A stretch of 13,564 bases of DNA from Bacteroidales bacterium (GTDB lineage Bacteria > Bacteroidota > Bacteroidia > Bacteroidales > ML635J-15): positions 1-13,564 of the forward strand of contig JAQVGK010000030.1 in NCBI GenBank assembly GCA_028696755.1. The letters run 5' to 3'. A program made the position numbers and the translations under genes. Of this stretch, positions 6,902 to 12,961 are shown in pieces; positions within the stretch are counted from its first letter, which is position 1, and every line of letters begins with the position of its first letter. Below the pieces are notes generated by a model. That model worked only from the letters and a program-made list of their open reading frames with translations. It did no database searches and was not told the DNA's origin.

Positions 6902-7093
6902 ATGCCAAATTTTGATCAAACAGGCCCTGCCGGACAAGGTTCGGGAACAGGACGCAAAATGGGGAAATGCTTCGGAAACCAAAATGCAAATTCAGGTCGT
7001 GGTCGTGGCATGAAAAACGGTAACGGGAATGGTGCCGGAAATGGACGAGGAATGGGACGCGGTAAAGCGAACAATCCTAACACTAACGGGTAG
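6902..7093 (+). CDS. Small Gly-rich DUF5320-like protein
   Basis: This 63-residue protein opens with MPNFDQTGPAGQGSGTGR, close to the MPxxDxTGPxGxGxxTG start typical of DUF5320 proteins. The rest is low complexity, rich in Gly, Asn and Arg, with a single Cys (C23). DUF5320 proteins usually occur beside NifX-like and MinD-ferredoxin genes in anaerobes, and their function is unknown. The 11-bp gap after the NifX-like gene puts it in the same transcript, and a hairpin terminator follows. The composition suggests a disordered, basic protein that could be a partner of the metal-binding proteins. That last point is speculation. Confidence 0.75.
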   Translation: MPNFDQTGPAGQGSGTGRKMGKCFGNQNANSGRGRGMKNGNGNGAGNGRGMGRGKANNPNTNG

Positions 7094-7113
7094 TTATTGA
7101 TAGTTTTGAACTC

Positions 7114-7166
7114 AGGCTTGCGGGGAGACTTTAGAGTAGCTTTTTCATTTTCCCGCTTGCCTTTTT
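7114..7166 (+). terminator. Probable terminator with internal loop
   Basis: AGGC-TT-GCGGG (7114-7124) pairs with CCCGC-TT-GCCT (7152-7162), giving 4 + 5 GC-rich pairs separated by a TT/TT internal loop. A long AT-rich loop separates the arms, and T5 follows at 7162-7166. It lies 20 bp after the DUF5320-like stop and probably ends that operon. The mismatch and large loop may make it leaky. Confidence 0.6.
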
Positions 7167-7207
7167 AAAGAATAATAGTAACTATTTAGGTCGTTGCTAA
7201 ATTATTT

Positions 7208-7304
7208 AATCGGTGATCTGTGATCTGTAATCTGTACAGATTCTGCCTTTTTAAACAAAAGTGGAATCCGAAAAAGCAAAAGTGATTATACAATCACACC
7301 GATT
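7208..7304. repeat. Structured repeat region: outer 8-bp inverted repeat, inner palindromes, 7-bp tandem repeats
   Basis: AATCGGTG (7208-7215) and CACCGATT (7297-7304) are perfect inverted arms enclosing ~97 bp. Inside are three near-identical 7-bp units (GTGATCT, GTGATCT, GTAATCT) at 7213-7233, the perfect 14-bp palindrome AATCTGTACAGATT at 7229-7242, and a small hairpin GTGATT-ATAC-AATCAC at 7282-7297. It could be a folded leader RNA of the operon at 7398, a protein-binding region, or a dispersed repeat. The sequence alone does not decide. Confidence 0.55.
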
Positions 7305-7397
7305 ACCGACTTTACCTTGAGCAGCGCCGAAGGTTACGAAAATTGAATCAAGTTTACCAGAATAATTAAATTATTACAAATAATAATTAAAAAAGAT

Positions 7398-7769
7398 ATG
7401 AAGAAGATTTTAGCATTTCCATTAGAGAATGGAATTTTATGTGCGCATTTTGGACATTGTGAAAAATTTGCAATTGTCGAAGTTGAAAACGATAATATTA
7501 TTAATATTAAAGAACTTACTCCTCCTGAACATGTTCCAGGATTATACCCAAGGTGGGTTGCCGGATTTGGAGTTACAGATGTAATCGCTGGCGGCATGGG
7601 CCAACAGGCAATAAACTTGTTTAATCAACAAGGGATAAACGCTTTTGTTGGTGCACCACTTAAATCTGCAACAGAACTAACAAAAGAATTTATATCTGGC
7701 AACTTGAGTTTAAACGCAAACTATTGCAATCACGACCACGGACACGATCATGGTAATTGCCAGCACTAA
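7398..7769 (+). CDS. NifX-like protein with His/Cys-rich C-terminal tail
   Basis: This 123-residue protein has the same cofactor-binding domain type as the gene at 6573: MKKILAFPLENG, then AHFGHCEKFAIVEVE (C21), the segment GFGVTDVIAGGMGQQAINLF, and a Gly-Ala strand INAFVGAP. Residues 110-123 are a metal-binding tail with C110, H112, H114, H116, H118, C121 and H123, absent from the first copy. The tail could bind Ni, Cu, Zn or Fe for delivery to or from the domain. It is the first gene of a six-gene operon and overlaps the DUF89 gene by 20 bp, with the overlap falling inside the tail-coding part. By analogy with ORP clusters it would be the cofactor carrier on which the MinD-type ATPases act. 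Confidence 0.88.
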   Translation: MKKILAFPLENGILCAHFGHCEKFAIVEVENDNIINIKELTPPEHVPGLYPRWVAGFGVTDVIAGGMGQQAINLFNQQGINAFVGAPLKSATELTKEFISGNLSLNANYCNHDHGHDHGNCQH

Positions 7770-8625
7770 CAATCAGATCGACCAGCGCTGCCGAGAGTGT
7801 TTTGTTAAAGGATTCGAACGAATGCTTGCTAAATTTAGTTTTCAACCACAAAAAGAGGCCCAGCTTAGAGAATTCTTTAACAACACTTTCTCTGATATGG
7901 CTGTTTGTCAGGCTCCATATATGCAACAAATACTCAATCAGGGAATTAAAAAAATCTCAGGAATAGAAGATTTGTACATAGAAGAAAAAACTTCATCAAA
8001 TGCAATGGCCGCAAAAGCAATAGAAGGAATAAAAAGTGATTTTATCTATGCTGGAAAACATTTCGAAGCGCTTACAAAACTAGCAATTGCTGGCAATGTA
8101 ATGGATTACGGAGCATTCGAGTCATTCGATTTGTCGTCAGCAATTATCAAGGCTTTAAATACCGAGCCAGCTATAAATCAAACCAATCTTCTCTTCGAGA
8201 AAGTACTAAAAGCCGAAAAAATTCTTTACCTAGGCGACAATGCAGGCGAAATTGCATTCGACAAATTATTTATAGAGACTTGCATGTCCGACAAAGTAGT
8301 TTTTGTAGTCAGAGACAAGCCTATACTTAACGATGTCACAATAAAAGATGCAGAAGAAACAGGAATGACAAGAGTGGCAAAGGTTATCTCTAATGGATTT
8401 GATGCCCCCTCTACGATTTTAAGTCGTTGCAGCAGCGAATTTCTCGATTATTATAAAAATGCCGATTTAATAATCTCTAAAGGACAAGGAAATCTCGAAG
8501 CTTTAATTGATCAAGATGATGAAAGATTATTCTTTTTGCTTATGGTTAAATGCGACGTTATTGCCGAACGACTGAATGTTGAGAAAAACAGTTTTATTGT
8601 TATGAATTCGACTTATGAATACTAA
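7750..8625 (+). CDS. DUF89 (ARMT1-like) family protein, putative metal-dependent phosphatase
   Basis: The 291-residue protein fits the prokaryotic DUF89 family (COG1578). It has an N-terminal CxxC (C14, C17 in QRCREC), the helical LAIAGNVMDYG segment (111-121), LGDNAGEIAFD (161-171) with metal-binding D163/N164, VRDKPILNDVT with D195, and IISKGQGNLEAL (241-252) with K244. Eukaryotic and plant relatives are metal-dependent damage-control phosphatases acting on sugar phosphates or related metabolites. The substrate of the anaerobic CxxC-bearing branch is not established. The gene overlaps its neighbours on both sides (20 and 11 bp), so it is translationally coupled to the NifX-like and MinD-ferredoxin genes. 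That suggests a role in making or repairing a small molecule needed by this system. Confidence 0.87.
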   Translation: MVIASTNNQIDQRCRECFVKGFERMLAKFSFQPQKEAQLREFFNNTFSDMAVCQAPYMQQILNQGIKKISGIEDLYIEEKTSSNAMAAKAIEGIKSDFIYAGKHFEALTKLAIAGNVMDYGAFESFDLSSAIIKALNTEPAINQTNLLFEKVLKAEKILYLGDNAGEIAFDKLFIETCMSDKVVFVVRDKPILNDVTIKDAEETGMTRVAKVISNGFDAPSTILSRCSSEFLDYYKNADLIISKGQGNLEALIDQDDERLFFLLMVKCDVIAERLNVEKNSFIVMNSTYEY

Positions 8626-9502
8626 TAAAAATAGAATTTCAATTGCTATTGCAAGCGGGAAAGGAGGTACCGGAAAGACATTGGTTTCAACATCGATGTT
8701 TTATACAATTTCGCAAAAATATAACGATGTTGTCTTAGTTGATTCGGATGCAGAAGAACCAAACGATCTGATATTTTTCAAAACAAATCTCAAAAGAACA
8801 CTTGATATAACTCAGAAAGTACCCGTAATTGACACATCAAAGTGCACATATTGTGGCAAATGTCACGATTGGTGTAATTACAATGCGATTTTCATACTCC
8901 CTCCAGCAAAAATAATTAAGGTTATTGATGAACTTTGCCATGGATGTGGAGCTTGTAGCGTTGCATGCAAACACGGTGCTATAAGTGAAAAAGATGTATT
9001 AATGGGAACAGTATCTGAATATTCCACTGCTGATGGACAGACAATTTACGAGGCCAGAATGAAAAACGGTACTATGACGCCTGTTCCGGTAATAAAAGCA
9101 TCTCAAAAACACTCAAAACAACATAAAATTAGAATTATAGATTCTCCACCTGGCACATCTTGTCCATTTATTCAGACAGTAGCCGGAGCCGACTATGTTA
9201 TTTTAGTTACCGAGCCAACTCCATTTGGATTGAGCGACCTAAAGCAATCTGTGGAAACTCTTCAGACAATGAATAAATACTATGGAGTTATAATAAATCG
9301 AGCAGGTTTGGGCAACAGAGAAATTTACAATTATCTCGATGATGAAGATATTGAACTGCTTGGCGAAATTCCTTTCGATCGAAGCATTGCTTTGCATTAC
9401 TCGGAGGGAAGATTACTTTCTGAAGTGATGCCCGAATTTTCGGAGAAGCTTGAAAAAATATTTGACTATTTATTGATAAATTATGGAACTGGCAATAATT
9501 AG
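8615..9502 (+). CDS. MinD-family P-loop ATPase with inserted [4Fe-4S] ferredoxin domain (first copy)
   Basis: This 295-residue cytoplasmic protein has the deviant Walker A motif GKGGTGKT (residues 15-22, signature Lys K16, catalytic Lys K21), D43 in LVDSD, and the switch motif DSPPG at 176-180 with a Cys three residues on (C183). Inserted at about 70-125 is a two-cluster ferredoxin: C77, C80, C83, C87 and C108, C111, C114, C118, both perfect CxxCxxCxxxC. This is the COG1149 family, related to Mrp/NBP35 Fe-S cluster carriers and to nitrogenase Fe-protein. It probably forms dimers that couple ATP hydrolysis to cluster transfer or low-potential electron flow. It overlaps DUF89 by 11 bp and the second copy by 20 bp, implying equimolar synthesis and perhaps a heterodimer. 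Confidence 0.93.
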   Translation: MNTNKNRISIAIASGKGGTGKTLVSTSMFYTISQKYNDVVLVDSDAEEPNDLIFFKTNLKRTLDITQKVPVIDTSKCTYCGKCHDWCNYNAIFILPPAKIIKVIDELCHGCGACSVACKHGAISEKDVLMGTVSEYSTADGQTIYEARMKNGTMTPVPVIKASQKHSKQHKIRIIDSPPGTSCPFIQTVAGADYVILVTEPTPFGLSDLKQSVETLQTMNKYYGVIINRAGLGNREIYNYLDDEDIELLGEIPFDRSIALHYSEGRLLSEVMPEFSEKLEKIFDYLLINYGTGNN

Positions 9503-10349
9503 CGGAAAAGGCGGAACCGGGAAAAGCAGTATAACAGCTGCAATAACAGCGTTGCTACAAAATGTTGTACTCGCAGATTGCGATGTAGATGCTGCAAATA
9601 TGTATTTACTGTTTTCTCCTGAAAATACCGAAGTAAAATCATTTAAAGGAGCAGAAAAAGCAGTAATTGATTACAGCATTTGTACTAATTGCTCCAAATG
9701 TATGTTGTATTGTCGTTTTGATGCAATTGATAAACCTAAAGGCAAAATAACAATTTCGGATGTTTTTTGTGACGGTTGTGGCTTGTGTGAAAAAGTTTGT
9801 CCTGTTAACGCAATTAAAATGATTCCATCCGAAAATAGCAAAATGATTAGTGGCGATTTCCGTTTTGGGAAAATGGTTTATGGGAGATTGTCTCCAGGCG
9901 AAGAAAATTCGGGAAAACTTGTAAACATGGTAAGGGATAAAGCTAAAGAAATTGCAAAACAAAATAATATTGAGCACATTATTATTGATGGCCCTCCCGG
10001 AATTGGCTGCCCAGTTATATCTACAGTCACAGGAGTTGATTATGCCTTAATAGTTACCGAACCAAGTTTATCAGGCTTGCTCGATCTGCAACGAACCCTA
10101 GATCTAGTTTCCAATTTTAAAACAAGCTGCGGCATAATAATTAATAAATCCGACCTCAACCCCGAAATGTCTCAAAGAATTAGCCATTTCTCTTCTAGCA
10201 AAGGGATACCTGTACTTGGACAAATAACATTTGACACTGCTTTTGTGGAGTCAATGGTCAAATGTAAATCTATTGTCGAACATTCTCCGCAGAACGATGT
10301 TATAATCGAGTTAAAAAATGTATTAGAAAAAATAATAACCAAGAAATAA
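9483..10349 (+). CDS. MinD-family P-loop ATPase with inserted [4Fe-4S] ferredoxin domain (second copy)
   Basis: The 288-residue partner of the preceding gene starts almost at the Walker A motif: GKGGTGKS at residues 8-15, with K9 and K14. It has the ADCDVDAANM motif (31-40) and DGPPG at 169-173 followed by C176. The inserted ferredoxin has C67, C70, C73, C77 and C96, C99, C102, C106, so both [4Fe-4S] sites are complete. After it comes a longer linker (GRLSPGEENSGKLV, ~134-147) that differs from the first copy. The two copies are diverged paralogs rather than a recent duplication, as in ORP-type clusters where two such ATPases sit side by side. The start codon lies inside the preceding gene (20-bp overlap). 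Only 1 bp separates its stop from the next ferredoxin gene. Confidence 0.93.
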   Translation: MELAIISGKGGTGKSSITAAITALLQNVVLADCDVDAANMYLLFSPENTEVKSFKGAEKAVIDYSICTNCSKCMLYCRFDAIDKPKGKITISDVFCDGCGLCEKVCPVNAIKMIPSENSKMISGDFRFGKMVYGRLSPGEENSGKLVNMVRDKAKEIAKQNNIEHIIIDGPPGIGCPVISTVTGVDYALIVTEPSLSGLLDLQRTLDLVSNFKTSCGIIINKSDLNPEMSQRISHFSSSKGIPVLGQITFDTAFVESMVKCKSIVEHSPQNDVIIELKNVLEKIITKK

Positions 10350-10350
10350 C

Positions 10351-10635
10351 ATGAAAAACAGAAATGAAAAAGAATGGCTTGTTCCAATTATCGACTTCTC
10401 AAAATGTGTAAAATGCGAAGAATGTATAGCAGCTTGTCCTCATCATGTAATCAAAAGAGAAAATTTGCTTTCTTGCTCAAAGTGCATTAAATATTGTGTT
10501 TTTATGGACGTTTCGTGCAAATCGAGCGATTATTTCTTTGAATATGAATTATGCGATTCGTGCGGAAAATGCATTGAAGCCTGCACTCATGGAGCAATAA
10601 AAATGGTAGTAAAACAAATAAATACAAATTTTTAA
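10351..10635 (+). CDS. Ferredoxin-like protein with two [4Fe-4S] motifs and an extra Cys group
   Basis: This 94-residue protein contains two canonical cluster motifs: C19, C22, C25, C29 (followed by P30) and C68, C71, C74, C78. Between them lies a further set, C42, C45, C49 and C56, spaced CxxCxxxCx6C, which is not a standard ferredoxin motif. All 12 cysteines fall in these three groups. It is likely a cytoplasmic electron carrier for the neighbouring MinD-ferredoxin ATPases, and the extra group could bind a third Fe-S cluster or zinc. It starts 1 bp after the second ATPase gene ends, and the OsmC-family gene follows after 18 bp, so it belongs to the same operon. Confidence 0.88.
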   Translation: MKNRNEKEWLVPIIDFSKCVKCEECIAACPHHVIKRENLLSCSKCIKYCVFMDVSCKSSDYFFEYELCDSCGKCIEACTHGAIKMVVKQINTNF

Positions 10636-10653
10636 CATTTAAACTTAAAAAAA

Positions 10654-11058
10654 ATGAAATCAATTTCTTTATGGACAAGAAAATTCCAGTCGGTTGTTGA
10701 CAATGGAAGAAATCACAGTATGGTAATAGATTTACCTGAGGCAAAAGGTGGAATTAACAGCGGACCAACAGCTTTAGAACTTTGTGTGATGGGACTTAGT
10801 GGATGTATTGGAACTATATTCGCAATGGTTGCCGAAAAAATGCGTTTACAGTACGACAAAATGGAAGTTGAACTTGATGCTAATCAAAAAGATAATGCAC
10901 CAACAATTACTGATGTACATTTTGTTTTCAAAATTCAAACTGTCGAAGGAATTGAAAAAATCGAAAAATGTTTAGAACACACTTTGGCAACTTGCCCAGT
11001 TGGTGTTCTATTTAAACAAGCTGGGGTAGAAATTACAAACGAAATTGTAATAATGTAA
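10654..11058 (+). CDS. OsmC-family protein
   Basis: The 134-residue protein shows the OsmC fold pattern: N-terminal strands, GGINSGPTALELCVMGLSGCIG (32-53) and a C-terminal EHTLATCPVGVLF (108-120). The two conserved cysteines of the family correspond to C51 and C114. In OsmC/Ohr proteins this pair reduces organic hydroperoxides. Many short OsmC-like proteins, including those in anaerobes, lack a proven peroxide role and may act on sulfur or redox species. As last gene of the MinD-ferredoxin operon it may protect the oxygen-sensitive clusters or handle sulfur. It is followed at 48 bp by a strong terminator. Confidence 0.88.
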   Translation: MKSISLWTRKFQSVVDNGRNHSMVIDLPEAKGGINSGPTALELCVMGLSGCIGTIFAMVAEKMRLQYDKMEVELDANQKDNAPTITDVHFVFKIQTVEGIEKIEKCLEHTLATCPVGVLFKQAGVEITNEIVIM

Positions 11059-11105
11059 TTCTGATTACACGATTTTTCAAATAGATTTACTCATTTAAGT
11101 CACTG

Positions 11106-11133
11106 GGCGTTTCGAGAAATGAAACGCCTTTTT
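11106..11133 (+). terminator. Rho-independent terminator of the NifX-MinD-ferredoxin-OsmC operon
   Basis: GGCGTTTC (11106-11113) pairs perfectly with GAAACGCC (11121-11128) around a 7-nt loop, followed by TTTTT. Confidence 0.9.
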
Positions 11134-11153
11134 GCATTTTGTCAATCTTTTTC

Positions 11154-11183
11154 TTGCTTTTTTAACATTTATTCCGTAAATTG
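11154..11183 (+). promoter_or_regulatory. Weak promoter candidate for the small helical protein gene
   Basis: TTG at 11154, a 20-bp spacer and TAAATTG resemble the Bacteroidota consensus with one T missing in each box. It lies 23 bp before the ATG at 11206 and after a terminator, where a promoter is needed. Confidence 0.3.
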
Positions 11184-11205
11184 TATAAATTTAAAATTCA
11201 GATTT

Positions 11206-11550
11206 ATGCAAAGCCCTGACAACCTATTAACAATCAGGAAGCTCTTCAATTTTTCGCTTAATATCATGGATTTTCATGATGAATTATGCGACCAGAAGAA
11301 AGCACCGATCGCAAAACGGGTATGGCTGTCGACCCTAAATGGCGTTTGTGCATTTCAAAAATTTCTGGCTGCCGAAAAAATGATGGAGAAAAAAGAAAAC
11401 ATTACTCAGGCATCTGCACATTTTAAAAATGTTATCTATTGGCTCGAACAATGCGAAAAATCAGGTTATCTTTTCGATGAAAAGCTAATCATTGAGGCTC
11501 ACGAATTATTTGAGTTTTGTCGCTCTCAAAATCTTGCAAATGCTGTTTAA
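11206..11550 (+). CDS. Small helical protein, possibly four-helix-bundle (23S rRNA IVS-type) family
   Basis: The ATG at 11206 (MQSPDNLL) gives 114 residues. The in-frame ATG at 11119 lies inside the preceding terminator hairpin and is not credible. The protein appears all-helical. IAKRVWLSTLNGVCAFQKFL, ASAHFKNVIYWLEQCEKSGYL and LIIEAHELFEF resemble the pattern of four-helix-bundle proteins first seen in 23S rRNA intervening sequences (small residue-rich helix, then E-x-x-x-W-L and a final helix), but the match is distant. Function is unknown even for the family. Its stop codon abuts the stop codon of the convergent SGNH gene with no spacer. Confidence 0.7.
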   Translation: MQSPDNLLTIRKLFNFSLNIMDFHDELCDQKKAPIAKRVWLSTLNGVCAFQKFLAAEKMMEKKENITQASAHFKNVIYWLEQCEKSGYLFDEKLIIEAHELFEFCRSQNLANAV

Positions 11551-12840
11551 TTATCTCTTCTGCTCTTGGTTGTACATATAAATCGCATCTCTCTTGATCA
11601 TTTCATCAAGTGTAACTCCATTTGCCTTTGCTTTTTTCTCGATATGCGACAACCACTTTGGATCATTCTTAATTGCAGTAATGAATTTCATAGCTCCTTC
11701 GGGCACATTAAAATTTTGATAACTACTTATCAACTTATCGAAAAAGCCAAACCCAAAGTTATTCAAGCCACCATCGGTCTGCAAAATAATTACATACTCA
11801 TACTTTAGAATTTCCTGCATATAATCCAGATTTGCAACTTCAGCAATTACCTTATCAGTTCCATCATTATAATACTTACTGTTGTAATACCAAAAATCTA
11901 GAGAGTTAAAAACATTGGATGGAATCCCACTGTAATACATATTCCAATAAAAACTGTCTCCAATAACTAAAACTTTTGGTCGGTACTTCCCTTCCTGAAT
12001 GTACCCATAAGATGGATAACCAAGATCATAAGTATTAATTGGTAACAAAAGATTTGCAAGTTCGCCCAAATCATATTCGGTATTTCGTTGCTCAGAACTT
12101 AATTCAACATTTGTTAAAACAAGTTCCGGAATATCTTTTCCTAAATCGTATTCGGTTTTCTTTACAAGACTATCAGCACACAAATACATTCCATAATACG
12201 ACCAATGTATCCCAGCTTTAGGAAATAAAGGATACTCGGTTTTACCCTTCATTTTTAAAAACCATGAATTAAAATCAATATTATTAATGCCTCGCTTATC
12301 GCACTCGGCCGACAAAACTGAATAGTTGGTTTTTGGAGACTCTCCATTGATAAAATACTGATCTGGAATGAATTCTCTAAAATACGTTGCTTTACCGGGA
12401 GCAAATACAAAAAGCATCTTAATGTTGTGATTATTTAAAATATTCTGAGCCTCTACAGCCTTCATCATCATCGTATCAACTCTTCCATCTCCAACATAAT
12501 CAGCTCCTGTTGTTGCATAAATATAGTTATTCTCAAACAAATAATTCTCTTTACCAATAATCACCTTTTCAGCGCTTGTCTTTTGGAAAAGACTAAATTG
12601 AACTTGATTATGAATTCGTACCAAAGTATTATGAAAACCAATATTTTCGTTAAGATATTTTTCCTGCTGAGCCTGAAAACTACCATTAAACCAAGTACTG
12701 TCGTTTAAAATAGGCTTCTCGGTCTTTATATAAACCCCACCAAGAGGTTTTTCATCAAATAATCGCAATGATTTTACCACCAGCGGCACAAACAACAAAG
12801 CTAAAAAGACAACGAATATTATTTTTTTAATGTCTTTCAT
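11551..12840 (-). CDS. AlgX/AlgJ-like SGNH-type protein, putative polysaccharide O-acetyltransferase
   Basis: The 429-residue minus-strand protein has an N-terminal membrane anchor (residues ~6-23), so the rest is probably periplasmic. The SGNH signatures of the AlgJ/AlgX/DHHW group are recognisable: GIHWSYYGMY (210-219, H212) and VLVIGDSFYWNMY (290-302) with the catalytic-type Ser S296. In AlgX-like enzymes a DxH pair precedes the HW. Here the Asp position is G210, so either this subfamily uses another acid or activity is altered. The C-terminal ~40 residues form a charged helix region. Such proteins usually transfer acetyl groups to exopolysaccharides together with an MBOAT (AlgI-like) membrane protein, but none lies in the window. 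It is divergent from the PorP/SprF-like gene, with its own promoter candidate. Confidence 0.82.
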   Translation of the reverse strand: MKDIKKIIFVVFLALLFVPLVVKSLRLFDEKPLGGVYIKTEKPILNDSTWFNGSFQAQQEKYLNENIGFHNTLVRIHNQVQFSLFQKTSAEKVIIGKENYLFENNYIYATTGADYVGDGRVDTMMMKAVEAQNILNNHNIKMLFVFAPGKATYFREFIPDQYFINGESPKTNYSVLSAECDKRGINNIDFNSWFLKMKGKTEYPLFPKAGIHWSYYGMYLCADSLVKKTEYDLGKDIPELVLTNVELSSEQRNTEYDLGELANLLLPINTYDLGYPSYGYIQEGKYRPKVLVIGDSFYWNMYYSGIPSNVFNSLDFWYYNSKYYNDGTDKVIAEVANLDYMQEILKYEYVIILQTDGGLNNFGFGFFDKLISSYQNFNVPEGAMKFITAIKNDPKWLSHIEKKAKANGVTLDEMIKRDAIYMYNQEQKR

Positions 12841-12854
12841 TTATAAAATTTTGA

Positions 12855-12885
12855 CAAATTTAATGCAATTTCATAACTGAGCATA
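12855..12885 (-). promoter_or_regulatory. Promoter candidate of the SGNH gene
   Basis: On the minus strand: TATG (12885-12882), a 19-bp spacer, then TAAATTTG (12862-12855), which fully matches the TAnnTTTG -7 box and has one mismatch in the -33 box. It ends 14 bp before the ATG. Confidence 0.5.
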
Positions 12886-12919
12886 AAAACGGAATAAAAA
12901 ATAATACCATTAATACATA

Positions 12920-12951
12920 ATTGTCCTAAAAATTATTTAATTTTACATTTG
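12920..12951 (+). promoter_or_regulatory. Promoter candidate of the PorP/SprF-like gene
   Basis: ATTG at 12920-12923, a 20-bp spacer and TACATTTG at 12944-12951 fit the Bacteroidota consensus with one mismatch. The ATG follows only 10 bp after the -7 box, so the mRNA leader would be extremely short. Confidence 0.55.
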
Positions 12952-12961
12952 ATTGAGAACA

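Larger units (their letters stand above)
7094..7397. other. 304-bp intergenic region between the two blocks of the metal-cofactor locus
   Basis: No convincing coding frame. The first ~75 bp hold the terminator hairpin. The middle (7208-7304) has tandem repeats and nested dyads, listed separately. A 12-bp direct repeat, TGCCTTTTTAAA, occurs at 7158-7169 and 7244-7255. The last ~90 bp are plain AT-rich sequence in which no TAnnTTTG box was found, so the promoter of the downstream operon was not located. Confidence 0.6.

Noticed and set aside
7213..7233. Tandem 7-bp units as a CRISPR array
   Set aside because: Units are too short, contiguous without spacers, and no cas genes are near.
7320..7397. 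Promoter for the second NifX operon
   Set aside because: No TAnnTTTG box with a TTTG at 19-21 bp was found; the nearest TACCTTG at 7313 is one base short and lacks an upstream partner.
5990..10349. Nitrogen-fixation gene cluster
   Set aside because: NifX-like domains and Fe-protein-like ATPases occur, but there is no nifHDK, nifB or nifEN, and the ATPases are of the MinD-ferredoxin type.
11119..11205. Longer N-terminus for the gene ending at 11550, starting at ATG 11119
   Set aside because: The ATG lies inside the terminator hairpin of the previous operon and the extra residues are not family-like; ATG 11206 is preferred.
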